Source: Clostridiaceae bacterium (GTDB taxonomy: Bacteria > Bacillota > Clostridia > Lachnospirales > Lachnospiraceae). From it: 64,000 nt of DNA. The DNA lies in NCBI GenBank assembly GCA_009911305.1, contig QXXC01000015.1, positions 22,145-86,144 of the forward strand. Reading direction: 5' to 3'. Below are positions 25,713-33,922 of the stretch, piece after piece; positions within the stretch are counted from its first letter, which is position 1; each line of letters opens with the position of its first letter. Under the pieces are notes generated by a model. The model saw nothing but the letters and a program-made list of their open reading frames with translations, searched no databases and was not told the origin of the DNA. A program made the translations under genes and the position numbers.

Positions 25713-26384
25713 CTACCTAGCGTCGATGCAAAGCTGCGCCAGATCTTCGATGCCTCTGGGGCCAAGGAAGACGTCCCTGTCATTGACGATGAGCGCCGGC
25801 ACCCGTTCGATGTGGTACGCATCCACCAGATCCGGGTACAGGCCGCCGTCGTACATCTCTGCCGTCACCGCCGGGTTGAGCATGGCAATCCTCTGGCAGG
25901 CAATCACCACGCCGGGGCAGTGATGGCAGGCCAGTGAGACACAGATTTTCAAATGAACCGGCCGCCTGATCTTCCCGATCTTTTTAACCGCGCCCTTTGA
26001 GAGCTCCTGTCCCGGCCCGGCCGCGTTATAGATGCCAAGCACAAAGGAGTTGATCTCCTTTCCGCCCGGAACGCCGTGAAAAGCCGCTCCGGTAAACGTC
26101 CCCCCTGTAAACAGGCCCGTGACAGGCAGGCGCTTTATGTCCATAAACTCCTTAAGCTGCGCGGCGGCCTCGTCCGCCCCATACAGCTCAAGATGAACAC
26201 GGGCGCCCAGGGCCGCGATCCCTTTCAGAAAGGACGCCATTTCGGCGGACTTAGGCTCTTTTACATCGAGCGCCGCCTTCAGCGTCACATCGCGGCCAAG
26301 CTTTTGGAAAACGCCCCGGATCGTTTCCCTTGTCTTTTCATCCAGCAGGGGGCTTTCCTGCGAAATCCCGTTCTGATCGATCAT
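25713..26384 (-). CDS. Stand-alone AhpF N-terminal-domain-like thioredoxin-fold protein
   Basis: A 223-residue protein with two tandem thioredoxin folds, like the N-terminal domain of the alkyl hydroperoxide reductase flavoprotein AhpF but without its FAD/NADH module. The redox motif CHHC is at residues 153-156 in LACHHCPGVVIACQ. It starts 9 bases after the ahpC stop. It should pass electrons to AhpC; its own reductant would be a thioredoxin-reductase-like flavoprotein encoded elsewhere. No ribosome site stronger than CAAT-GGGGGG precedes the start, consistent with coupling. Confidence 0.85.
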   Translation of the reverse strand: MIDQNGISQESPLLDEKTRETIRGVFQKLGRDVTLKAALDVKEPKSAEMASFLKGIAALGARVHLELYGADEAAAQLKEFMDIKRLPVTGLFTGGTFTGAAFHGVPGGKEINSFVLGIYNAAGPGQELSKGAVKKIGKIRRPVHLKICVSLACHHCPGVVIACQRIAMLNPAVTAEMYDGGLYPDLVDAYHIERVPALIVNDRDVFLGPRGIEDLAQLCIDAR

Positions 26385-26393
26385 CGTCCCCCC

Positions 26394-26960
26394 CTATAAA
26401 AGCCCAACCAGATCAAGGCTCGGCGTCAGCGTCTCTTCTCCCGGTTTCCACTTTGCAGGACAGACCTGATCGCCGTGTTCTTCAACAAACTGGGCTGCCT
26501 GCACCTTTCTCAAAAGCTCCTCTGCATTCCGTCCAATCCCCATGTCGTGAATCTCATACGCCCGCACCTTTCCTTCCGGATTAAGGATGAAGGTTCCCCT
26601 GAGGGCCTGTCCGGCCGCTTCTTCCAGCACGCCGAACTGCCTGGCCAGAACACCGGCCGGATCCCCCAGCATCGTATAACGGATCCCGCGGATCGTGTCC
26701 GACGCGTCTGCCCACGCCTTGTGGACAAAGTGCGTGTCCTCTGAAACAGAATAAATCTGGCAGCCCGCCGCCTCAAAATCCTCATAATAATCCTGCAGAT
26801 CGCCGAGTTCGGTCGGGCATACGAATGTAAAGTCAGCCGGGTAAAAGAACAAAACCGACCAGTGCCCCAGAAGATCGGCTTTGGCCACTTCCCTGAACCC
26901 GCCTCTGCAGTATGCCTGGACCCGGAAGTCCTCTACTTCTTTTCCAATCAAATTCCCCAT
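26394..26960 (-). CDS. ahpC: Peroxiredoxin AhpC (alkyl hydroperoxide reductase subunit C)
   Basis: A 188-residue typical 2-Cys peroxiredoxin that reduces H2O2 and organic peroxides in the cytosol. Peroxidatic Cys48 is in FTFVCPTEL and resolving Cys167 in DQVCPAKW. The start at 26960 follows AAGGAGGAGGAC; an in-frame ATG 12 codons upstream is rejected. It forms a two-gene operon with the AhpF-like thioredoxin protein, which replaces a full AhpF. Confidence 0.95.
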   Translation of the reverse strand: MGNLIGKEVEDFRVQAYCRGGFREVAKADLLGHWSVLFFYPADFTFVCPTELGDLQDYYEDFEAAGCQIYSVSEDTHFVHKAWADASDTIRGIRYTMLGDPAGVLARQFGVLEEAAGQALRGTFILNPEGKVRAYEIHDMGIGRNAEELLRKVQAAQFVEEHGDQVCPAKWKPGEETLTPSLDLVGLL

Positions 26961-26987
26961 GTCCTCCTCCTTTCTTCCAGCAGGTTT

Positions 26988-27016
26988 ATTATACACGGGA
27001 TGAGGGAAAAATACAA
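26988..27016 (-). promoter_or_regulatory. Promoter of ahpC
   Basis: On the minus strand -35 TTGTAT (27011-27016), 17-base spacer, -10 TATAAT (26988-26993). Confidence 0.75.
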
Positions 27017-27108
27017 TGGAACGCGGGGGAAAATTGGATACGTTATCGGCAGGCCGCGGAACCTTGCTGCATGTTCGCTATGATTGGATTATTTGAGCGG
27101 ACAGCCGC

Positions 27109-27137
27109 TTGAATTTCTTCTCCCATTCATGTATAAT
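27109..27137 (+). promoter_or_regulatory. Promoter of aroD
   Basis: -35 TTGAAT (27109-27114), 17-base spacer, -10 TATAAT (27132-27137) on the plus strand, about 120 bases before the start codon. Confidence 0.75.
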
Positions 27138-27208
27138 TTCCTAAAAAGCAGGGGGCAGCGCGCCTCCTGACATCCATATCCATCATGTGCTCCCGGGATC
27201 CCGCCGTG

Positions 27209-27237
27209 CCTGATTTTGTGAGATTCCGAAAGCACAT
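27209..27237. repeat. Decayed repeat, copy 2
   Basis: CCTGATTTTGTGAG runs directly into GAGATTCCGAAAGCACAT (sharing GAG). The two modules match 25579-25592 (inverted) and 25599-25616 (direct, one change). It lies in the aroD leader. Confidence 0.5.
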
Positions 27238-27258
27238 CATACATTACAGGAGGAAACC

Positions 27259-28026
27259 ATGAGCGCAGTGATACAGATCAGAACGATGAAGCTCGGGGAA
27301 GGCATCCCAAAAATCTGCATTCCCCTGACAGACAAAACGACAGAGGGCCTCGCACAGTCTCTCCGGGATTTAAACGGCGTCCCGTTTGATTTTGCCGAAT
27401 GGCGCGCAGACTTTTTTGACGGAATAGAACAGCCCGGGAAGCGACTGGAGGCCCTGCGCTGCCTCAGGGACGGACTGGGGGAGCATCCCCTGCTCTTTAC
27501 GCTGCGCACCAGCGCGGAGATGGGCATGGCAAATATACACACGGACCAATATCTGGCCATCAACCGCTCCGTGATTGACAGCGGCCTGGCGGATATCGTC
27601 GATATAGAGCTGTCACAGGGGGAGCAGGCATTTTGCACGCTCGTTCAATATGCCCATGAGGCAGACATGCGCGTAATCGCCTCCTGCCACAACTTTTGCT
27701 CGACCCCGGACAGGGAAACCATCGTGGAAACCATGCGCCTCATGCAAAAGCTGGGCGCTGATGTGGCGAAATATGCCGTTATGCCAAAATGCAGCCGGGA
27801 CGTACTGACGCTGCTTGACGCGACTCTCACGATGCGGGAAACATATCCCGAGACACCGGTGATCACCATGTCCATGGGCGCCCAGGGCGCGGTAAGCCGC
27901 GTCTGCGGAAGCATCTTTGGCTCCTGCGCAACCTTTGGGACAGCCGGAAAAGCGTCCGCCCCGGGCCAGCTTCCCGCCGCTGATCTCACCCGCTTTTTAG
28001 AACTGCTGCATCCGTCGCACTCATAA
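27259..28026 (+). CDS. aroD: Type I 3-dehydroquinate dehydratase
   Basis: AroD converts 3-dehydroquinate to 3-dehydroshikimate in the shikimate pathway through a Schiff base. The 255-residue sequence shows EWRADFFD, catalytic His144 in ASCHNF, Schiff-base Lys171 in VAKYAVMP, and TMSMGAQGAVSRVCGSIFGS near the C-terminus. An AGGAGG site precedes the ATG by six bases. It is alone on the plus strand here; type I enzymes in Clostridia sometimes serve quinate or shikimate breakdown, but no other pathway gene is present. Confidence 0.95.
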   Translation: MSAVIQIRTMKLGEGIPKICIPLTDKTTEGLAQSLRDLNGVPFDFAEWRADFFDGIEQPGKRLEALRCLRDGLGEHPLLFTLRTSAEMGMANIHTDQYLAINRSVIDSGLADIVDIELSQGEQAFCTLVQYAHEADMRVIASCHNFCSTPDRETIVETMRLMQKLGADVAKYAVMPKCSRDVLTLLDATLTMRETYPETPVITMSMGAQGAVSRVCGSIFGSCATFGTAGKASAPGQLPAADLTRFLELLHPSHS

Positions 28027-28113
28027 CGCCAACGAATACGTTTGTACAATTAAGCATCGGGGAATATATACTCCTATGATTCAAGGCCCTGGCGGCCTTC
28101 CCACAAATGCATA

Positions 28114-29550
28114 TCACCCCTTCAGCCGCTCCGCCAAAATCTCATTCACCTTAGCCGGATTCGCCTTCCCCTTCATCCCCTTCATAACCTGCCCGACCAG
28201 AAACCCCATGACCTTGGTCTTCCCGGCCCGGTACTCCTCCACGGTCTTCGGGTTCGCCTTAAGGGCCGCCTCCACCGCCTTTTCAAGCGCCTCGTCGTCA
28301 TTGACCATCAGAAGCCCGTGCTCCTTTACATACGCTTCCGGATCCCGGTCCCCGTCGAAAACAGCCTCCAGTACCTCCCTGGCGGTGTTTAGGTTTATGC
28401 TTCCCGCCCCGGTCAGCATGATGAGCTTTGCCAGATGCCCCGGCGAGAGCACAAGGTCTTCCGGCCCGATCCCGCGCTCCTTCATCAGGCGGCTGACATC
28501 CCCGATCAGCCAGTTGGCGGCCTTTTTCGCGTTTTTACAGAGAGCCGTTGTCTTTTCAAACAGCTCCGCCATCTGCCTGGAGCCGGTGAGAAGGCGGCTG
28601 TCGTACTCGGACAATCCGTATTCCTCCTGATAACGCCTCATTTTGTCCGGAGCAAGCTCCGGGATACGGCCCCTCACAGCCTCCAGCCACGCGTCGTCAA
28701 TGTAAATCGGCGGCAGATCTGGATCCGGGAAATAGCGGTAATCCTTTGCGTCCTCCTTGGAGCGCATCACATATGAGTATTCCTTGTTGTCATCCCATCG
28801 CCTTGTCTCCTGGATAACCGGCTTTCCCTCTTCCAGACGCTCGATCTGGCGTTTTGCCTCGCCCTCTATAGCGCGGGCAATGGCCTTAAAGGAGTTTAAA
28901 TTTTTCATCTCTGTCCGCGTGCCGAGGACATCGCTGCCTTTTTCCCGCACGGATAAGTTGACATCTGCGCGCATGGATCCCTCCTGAAGCTTGCAGTCCG
29001 ATGCGCCCAGATACTGGATCAGCAGGCGCAGCCGCTCTAAATAGGAAATGACCTCGTCGGCGTTTCGCATATCCGGTTCGGATACGATCTCAATCAGGGG
29101 AACGCCGCTTCTGTTGTAATCGACCAGGGAACAGTCCTCCCATTCATCATGAATCAGCTTTCCCGCGTCCTCCTCCATGTGGATCTCATGGATACGGATC
29201 CGTTTCTCCCCGCCCGCTGTGCCGATGGCAATGAAGCCGTCGCGGCAGATGGGCAGATAGAGCTGCGAGATCTGATAGTTCTGCGGATTGTCCGGGTAAA
29301 AATAGTTTTTGCGGTCAAATTTACAGAACTGGTTGATCTGGCAGTTGGCGGCCAGGCCCACGCGCAGCGCCAGCTCTACCACCTGTCTGTTGAGTACCGG
29401 GAGGGAACCCGGCATACCGGTACAAACCGGACAGGTATGCGTATTGGGCGCGCCGCCAAAAACTGTGGAACAGCCGCAAAATATTTTTGTGCGGGTGGCC
29501 AGCTCTACGTGAACCTCCAGGCCGATGATGGTTTCATATTCCTTTCTCAT
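28114..29550 (-). CDS. gatB: Aspartyl/glutamyl-tRNA amidotransferase subunit B
   Basis: GatB is the kinase and tRNA-binding subunit of the GatCAB amidotransferase that turns misacylated Asp-tRNA-Asn or Glu-tRNA-Gln into the correct amide. It has 478 residues with YETIIGLEVHVELATRTKIF, HTCPVCTGMPGSLPV, and the C-terminal YqeY-like tail ending VNEILAERLKG. The start at 29550 follows AAGGAGGGAA and lies two bases after the gatA stop. Last gene of the T-box-regulated aspS-gatCAB unit. Confidence 0.97.
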   Translation of the reverse strand: MRKEYETIIGLEVHVELATRTKIFCGCSTVFGGAPNTHTCPVCTGMPGSLPVLNRQVVELALRVGLAANCQINQFCKFDRKNYFYPDNPQNYQISQLYLPICRDGFIAIGTAGGEKRIRIHEIHMEEDAGKLIHDEWEDCSLVDYNRSGVPLIEIVSEPDMRNADEVISYLERLRLLIQYLGASDCKLQEGSMRADVNLSVREKGSDVLGTRTEMKNLNSFKAIARAIEGEAKRQIERLEEGKPVIQETRRWDDNKEYSYVMRSKEDAKDYRYFPDPDLPPIYIDDAWLEAVRGRIPELAPDKMRRYQEEYGLSEYDSRLLTGSRQMAELFEKTTALCKNAKKAANWLIGDVSRLMKERGIGPEDLVLSPGHLAKLIMLTGAGSINLNTAREVLEAVFDGDRDPEAYVKEHGLLMVNDDEALEKAVEAALKANPKTVEEYRAGKTKVMGFLVGQVMKGMKGKANPAKVNEILAERLKG

Positions 29551-29551
29551 G

Positions 29552-31027
29552 TCACATTCCCTCCTTATCCCTGATCGGCAGGCTCCATCTGCCCCGGATC
29601 TTCTCATAGGCAGAGGCGGCCCGGAACAGCTTTTTCTCCTGGAAGCAGTCTGCCATGAGCTGCATGCCCACCGGAAGGCCCGCTTCGTCCGTCCCGCACG
29701 GAAGGCACAGGCCCGGCAGGCCCGCTAAGTTGGCGGATACGGTATAAATATCGCCCAGGTACATTTTCATGGGATCCTGCAGGCTCTCCCCCAGCGCCGG
29801 GGCCGTGGACGGCGCGGCCGGGCCCAGTATGATATCAAACCGCTCAAAGGCCCTGTCAAAGGCTTTTTTAATCAGCGCCTTGGCGCGCAGGGCTTTTAAA
29901 TAGTAGGCGTCGTAGTAGCCGGAGCTCAGGACAAAGGCGCCGAGCATGATGCGGCGCTTCACCTCCGGTCCAAAGCCCTTGGAACGCGTCTTTTTATACA
30001 TTTCGTGCAGATCCTCATACTCCCCGGCCTGGTAGCCGTATTTAATCCCGTCAAAGCGCGAGAGGTTGGAGCTGGCCTCCGCGGAGGCGATCACATAGTA
30101 GGCCGGGATCGCGTACGGAACCATGCCCAGATCAAAGTATTCCACACTGGCCCCCTGTTCTCTCAAGCCCTCTGCGCCGGCCAGCACGGCCTTCTTCACC
30201 CCCTCGTCCAGACCCTGCCCCAGATAGTCGGACGGGATCCCGATCCGCATGCCCTTCGCCTCCCCGGTCAAGGCTTCTGTGAAATGGTAATCCTCCCTGC
30301 AGATGGAGGTGCTGTCCTTTTTGTCATAAGAAGCCAGGATTTCCAGCAGGGCCGCGCAGTCCGCCGTATCCCGCGCAATGGGCCCGATCTGGTCCAGGGA
30401 GGATCCGTACGCGATCAGCCCGTAACGTGAAATGGTTCCGTACGTAGGCTTGATGCCCGTAACGCCGCAGAAAGAGCTCGGCTGGCGGATAGAGCCGCCC
30501 GTATCGGAGCCAAGCGCATAAAACGCCTCCCCGGCAGCCACGGCCGCGCACGAGCCGCCCGAGGATCCGCCCGGGACATGCGTCCGTTTCCAGGGATTCT
30601 TCGTGGGCCCGAAATATGAGGTCTCCGTCGTGCTGCCCATAGCAAACTCATCCATATTTGTCTTTCCGAGAATCACGGCCCCGGCAGCCTCAAGGCGCGC
30701 GACCGCCTCCGCGGAGTACGCCGGCACAAAATCCGACAGGATCCGCGAGCTGCACGTCGTCCTCATGCCCTCGGTGCAGATATTATCCTTCACCGCCGCC
30801 GGCACGCCCGCCAGAGGGCTGGTGAGCGCGCCGCTGTCGATCTGCTTTTGGACCTTTCTTGCCCGGGCGAGGGCCTTTTCCTCCTCAATGGTCACAAAGG
30901 CGTGGATCTGCGTTTCCTCCCTCTGTATCTGTGTAAGGCACGCCCTCACCGCCTCCTCGGCGGACACCTCTCTTTCCTGTATCCTCTTTCCCAGCTCCAG
31001 CGCTGTCATCTGTGCAATATCCGGCAT
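29552..31027 (-). CDS. gatA: Aspartyl/glutamyl-tRNA amidotransferase subunit A
   Basis: GatA is the amidase subunit that releases ammonia from glutamine for the transamidation. The 491 residues carry the amidase signature with the Ser-cisSer-Lys triad: Lys in VPAAVKDNICTEG, Ser in GGSSGGSCAAVAAG and SDTGGSIRQPSSFCG. Size and motifs are normal. It lies between gatC and gatB with minimal spacing. Confidence 0.97.
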   Translation of the reverse strand: MPDIAQMTALELGKRIQEREVSAEEAVRACLTQIQREETQIHAFVTIEEEKALARARKVQKQIDSGALTSPLAGVPAAVKDNICTEGMRTTCSSRILSDFVPAYSAEAVARLEAAGAVILGKTNMDEFAMGSTTETSYFGPTKNPWKRTHVPGGSSGGSCAAVAAGEAFYALGSDTGGSIRQPSSFCGVTGIKPTYGTISRYGLIAYGSSLDQIGPIARDTADCAALLEILASYDKKDSTSICREDYHFTEALTGEAKGMRIGIPSDYLGQGLDEGVKKAVLAGAEGLREQGASVEYFDLGMVPYAIPAYYVIASAEASSNLSRFDGIKYGYQAGEYEDLHEMYKKTRSKGFGPEVKRRIMLGAFVLSSGYYDAYYLKALRAKALIKKAFDRAFERFDIILGPAAPSTAPALGESLQDPMKMYLGDIYTVSANLAGLPGLCLPCGTDEAGLPVGMQLMADCFQEKKLFRAASAYEKIRGRWSLPIRDKEGM

Positions 31028-31048
31028 ATTTATCCAACCTCCTTCCCG

Positions 31049-31342
31049 CTATTCTACGGTGCGCGGAACTTTATACTGGCAGTCCTTCTTCTGTGGCGCA
31101 TTCGCCAGCATCTGCTCCGACGCGTCGCCGTTTGTCACCTCATCCTCACGGAACACATTTTGGACGGAAAATACATGCGACATGGGCGCGACCCCCTCTG
31201 TGTCCAGCTCATTTAGCATGTCGATATACGTAAGCATCCGCCCCATATCCTTCTTCGCCGCTTCCCGCTCCTCTCTGGAGAGGGAAAGTTTTGCGAGGAT
31301 TCCCACATATTCAATCATCTCATCATCAATTATTACCGCCAT
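31049..31342 (-). CDS. gatC: Aspartyl/glutamyl-tRNA amidotransferase subunit C
   Basis: GatC is a small belt-like protein that clamps GatA and GatB. Its 97 residues show the family pattern: YVGILAKLSLSREE, then LNELDTEGVAPMSHVF and FREDEVTNG. An AAAGGAG site precedes the ATG. It follows aspS by 129 bases without a terminator, which supports one operon. Confidence 0.95.
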   Translation of the reverse strand: MAVIIDDEMIEYVGILAKLSLSREEREAAKKDMGRMLTYIDMLNELDTEGVAPMSHVFSVQNVFREDEVTNGDASEQMLANAPQKKDCQYKVPRTVE

Positions 31343-31471
31343 TTTTTATCGCTCCTTTCCCGGGCGCTAAATAGGCTTCCGAAGTAACCAGCGCCTTACA
31401 TCTGCACGTCTGCGGGGGTATGGCAAAACAGGCCCCGGCCAAAACCGGATGGCCGCTCCGCCTTGCCTCTC

Positions 31472-32803
31472 CTACGGGACCAGACGGCTTAAATCCCTTG
31501 GAAACAGCGAGGCTTCCCTCACATTTTCCTCTCCCAAAAGCTGCATGGTCATGCGCTCTAAGCCGATCCCCAGCCCGCCGTGGGGCGGCATGCCGTGCCG
31601 GAAGGCGCTCAGATAATCCTCCATGCCCTCTGTGTCCATGCCCCGCCGTCTGATCTTCTCCATCAGCTCCGTGTACATATGGATCCTCTGGCCGCCTGTC
31701 GTCACCTCCAGACCGCGAAACAGCAGGTCAAAGCTTAAGGTATACGTCCTGTCCTCCGGGTCATCCATGGCGTAGAACGGGCGTTTTTTGGACGGATAAT
31801 GCGTCACAAACACAAAATCCGCATTGTACGTCTCCTTAAAGTAACGGCCAATCCGGTGCTCCTCCTCCGGCTCCAGGTCGTAGGGGTTACGGATCGGGGT
31901 GCAATACGCCTCTGAAACCAGTCTCTTGGCTTCCGAAAACGAAACCGCCGGGATTCGGGATGCATCCGGAAGCTCTGCGTGCAGCAGGGAGAGCTCAGCG
32001 CCATATTCGTCCTGCAGAAGCTTTGTCATATATTGGAGAAAGCCTGTCTCCATGGCCATGATGTCCCTGAAATCCTCAATATAGCCCATCTCGAAATCCA
32101 GCCCGGTATATTCATTCAGGTGGCGCTTCGTGTTATGCTTCTCCGCCCGGAACACAGGTCCAATCTCCATCACACGGTCAAACACGCCGACCATCATCTG
32201 CTTGTAAAACTGCGGGCTCTGAGCCAGCACGGCGGGCCGGTGGAAGTATTCCAGTTTAAAGACATTCGCGCCTCCCTCCGCCCCTCTGGCCCCGATCTTC
32301 GGCGTGTGGATCTCCGTAAAGCCCTCGCTCTCAAGGTAGGCGCGAAACGCCCGCGCGACGCCCTCCTGTATCTTAAATCTGGCCCGCTCGCGCAGGTTCC
32401 GGAGCGTCAGGGGACGCATATCCAGCCTGGCCTCCAGAGAAGCGCCGAGCTTCCACTTTGATACAGCGATCGGCATCGGAGCCATTGGCGCGGAAAGAAT
32501 CCGGACAGAGGTGAGCCGCAGCTCCACGCCGTGAGGCGCCCGCGCCTCCTTCACGAGCCTCCCCTCCGCCTCCACAAAGCACTCTTCACGCAGATCCAAA
32601 TCTTCCTCATTTACAGTGCCCCGCTCCAGTACAGCCTGCAAAATCCCGTCCCGTTTCCGCAGGATCATAAACACAATGTCTCCCATATCCCGGACGCTCA
32701 AAACCGCCCCGTTCGTCTTTACCATACAGCCGGCCTTTTCTTCTGAAAGCAGCTCCCTCAAATCCAGTATCCCTGTTTCCCTTTTTCCTGTCAAAAAATC
32801 CAT
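31472..32803 (-). CDS. aspS: Aspartyl-tRNA synthetase, short archaeal-type (probably non-discriminating)
   Basis: A 443-residue class IIb synthetase: N-terminal OB fold (SVRDMGDIVFMILRKRDG), motif 2 around FRAEKHNTKRHLNEYTGLDFEM and motif 3 GGLGIGLERMTMQLL. It lacks the GAD insertion of ordinary bacterial AspRS, so it is the AspRS2/AsnRS-like type. Beside gatCAB it most likely charges both tRNA-Asp and tRNA-Asn with Asp, the latter then amidated to Asn. An AsnRS identity cannot be fully excluded, but the context argues against it. The start at 32803 follows GGAAGGAGGAGAAAG. A longer upstream reading runs into the T-box and is rejected. Confidence 0.88.
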   Translation of the reverse strand: MDFLTGKRETGILDLRELLSEEKAGCMVKTNGAVLSVRDMGDIVFMILRKRDGILQAVLERGTVNEEDLDLREECFVEAEGRLVKEARAPHGVELRLTSVRILSAPMAPMPIAVSKWKLGASLEARLDMRPLTLRNLRERARFKIQEGVARAFRAYLESEGFTEIHTPKIGARGAEGGANVFKLEYFHRPAVLAQSPQFYKQMMVGVFDRVMEIGPVFRAEKHNTKRHLNEYTGLDFEMGYIEDFRDIMAMETGFLQYMTKLLQDEYGAELSLLHAELPDASRIPAVSFSEAKRLVSEAYCTPIRNPYDLEPEEEHRIGRYFKETYNADFVFVTHYPSKKRPFYAMDDPEDRTYTLSFDLLFRGLEVTTGGQRIHMYTELMEKIRRRGMDTEGMEDYLSAFRHGMPPHGGLGIGLERMTMQLLGEENVREASLFPRDLSRLVP

Positions 32804-32909
32804 GCTTTCTCCTCCTTCCATAACGGTCAGGCGCCCTGAACGGTATCCTCCCGCGCTGCCGCCGCGCCGCCGCTTAAACGGCACAGTTCCTCTGCGCCGG
32901 CGCGCGCAT

Positions 32910-32945
32910 AAAAAAATCCCGGAACATCGAACCGACATTCCGGGA
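32910..32945 (-). terminator. Intrinsic terminator of the aspS T-box
   Basis: TCCCGGAA pairs with TTCCGGGA around a 12- to 13-base loop, followed on the minus strand by TTTTTTT. Confidence 0.9.
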
Positions 32946-33278
32946 CGGGAAATTCCCGCGGTACCACCCGCATTCGGAAAGACAGACCGCGCCATATGCC
33001 ATGGGCTGTTTTTCAGCGGCCCATCTGCACACGGTTATCCGTTCTCTCCACTCTCATTCATGCTTAACGCGCACCCACGTGGCGGCCTACTGAAGGTTCA
33101 GCCGTCCGGCTCCGGAGTGTTCCCTATGGTCCCCTGCCCTCCTGACACGGCTCTCAGCCGCTGACCGCGTCTTTCTGTCGGATTCTTTGGAACAGAGTCT
33201 CCTTCACTGCCTTTAAAAAAGAAGACAATTCAGCCGCGGCGCGGCTTCATTGCCCTCTCTGCTTGATTTTTAATTATG
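32946..33278 (-). promoter_or_regulatory. T-box riboswitch controlling aspS-gatCAB
   Basis: The T-box core GGGTGGTACCGCGG (complement of 32956-32969) precedes the terminator. A long leader of about 330 bases contains several stems. The expected ligand is tRNA-Asn or tRNA-Asp; I could not assign the specifier codon with confidence. Confidence 0.9.
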
Positions 33279-33284
33279 CATCTT

Positions 33285-33313
33285 ACTATATACCATTTTT
33301 TTCGATTTGTAAA
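33285..33313 (-). promoter_or_regulatory. Promoter of the aspS-gatCAB T-box transcript
   Basis: On the minus strand -35 TTTACA (33308-33313), 17-base spacer, -10 TATAGT (33285-33290). Confidence 0.75.
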
Positions 33314-33369
33314 GACCTGAAATTCATTTTTTAGCTGCCATTCGCGGGGCGGGGAAAACCGCATACGAT

Positions 33370-33807
33370 TTACATTGCATCCAGTCTGCGCTCAATTGCC
33401 CTTACCTTCATACTGAGATTGAGGATCTCCAGCTCCATTTTCTCGCGCTTACATTCCATCTGCAGAGCAGACTCCAGCCTCATTTTTAAGAAATCGTGGC
33501 CCTCTCCTATCACATCTATTTTTGCGCTGATTTCATTTTCAAGCAGCATCTGGGTTCTCAGAGCTATCTTCTTTGCTTCTCTGGCTTCCTGGATGGCTTT
33601 GGCCACTTCCCCGGTGGCCTTTGTTGCCTCCTCCCGGGCCTTTGCCGCCTCCTGGCTGGCTTTCGTTGCCTCCTCCCGGGCCTTCGTTGCCTCCTCCCGG
33701 GCCTTTGCCGCCTCCTCCCGGGCCTTTGTCGCCTCCCCCTTTGTCTCCCCGATCTCCTGACCCAGAACCTCCAATTTGTCCAGTATCATTCTTTCTACTT
33801 CTGTCAT
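33370..33807 (-). CDS. Hypothetical coiled-coil protein with heptad tandem repeats
   Basis: A 145-residue protein of unknown function. Residues about 20-75 are a regular Ala/Lys/Glu/Arg heptad array with the unit A-R-E-E-A-T-K, giving a long alpha-helical coiled coil. The C-terminal part (EISAKIDVIGEGHDFLKMRL, then KREKMELEILNLSMKVRAIE) is another helical region that I recall in Lachnospiraceae hypothetical proteins. There is no signal peptide or membrane segment. The DNA repeats as a 21-bp unit (33605-33730), so the rod length can vary by slippage. AAAGGAG precedes the start. It may be a structural or scaffolding protein. Confidence 0.8.
   Translation of the reverse strand: MTEVERMILDKLEVLGQEIGETKGEATKAREEAAKAREEATKAREEATKASQEAAKAREEATKATGEVAKAIQEAREAKKIALRTQMLLENEISAKIDVIGEGHDFLKMRLESALQMECKREKMELEILNLSMKVRAIERRLDAM
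33605..33730. repeat. 21-bp tandem repeat encoding heptads
   Basis: Six consecutive 21-bp units; five of them start GCCTCCT on the plus strand (33626, 33647, 33668, 33689, 33710), three being nearly identical. Each encodes one heptad, so unit gain or loss keeps the frame. Confidence 0.85.
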
Positions 33808-33922
33808 GGTGCTATCTCCTTTCGTAACAGCTCAAACCGCACAGTTACTTTTTACACCTCTCCAAGTATGCTAATACTATACCGCGCCGGGGCAGGCTAT
33901 GTCAATATCGGATCGCTGCGGT

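Noticed and set aside
32804..32995. N-terminal extension of AspRS by 64 residues
   Set aside because: It runs through the T-box core and terminator; ATG at 32803 has AAGGAGGAG upstream.
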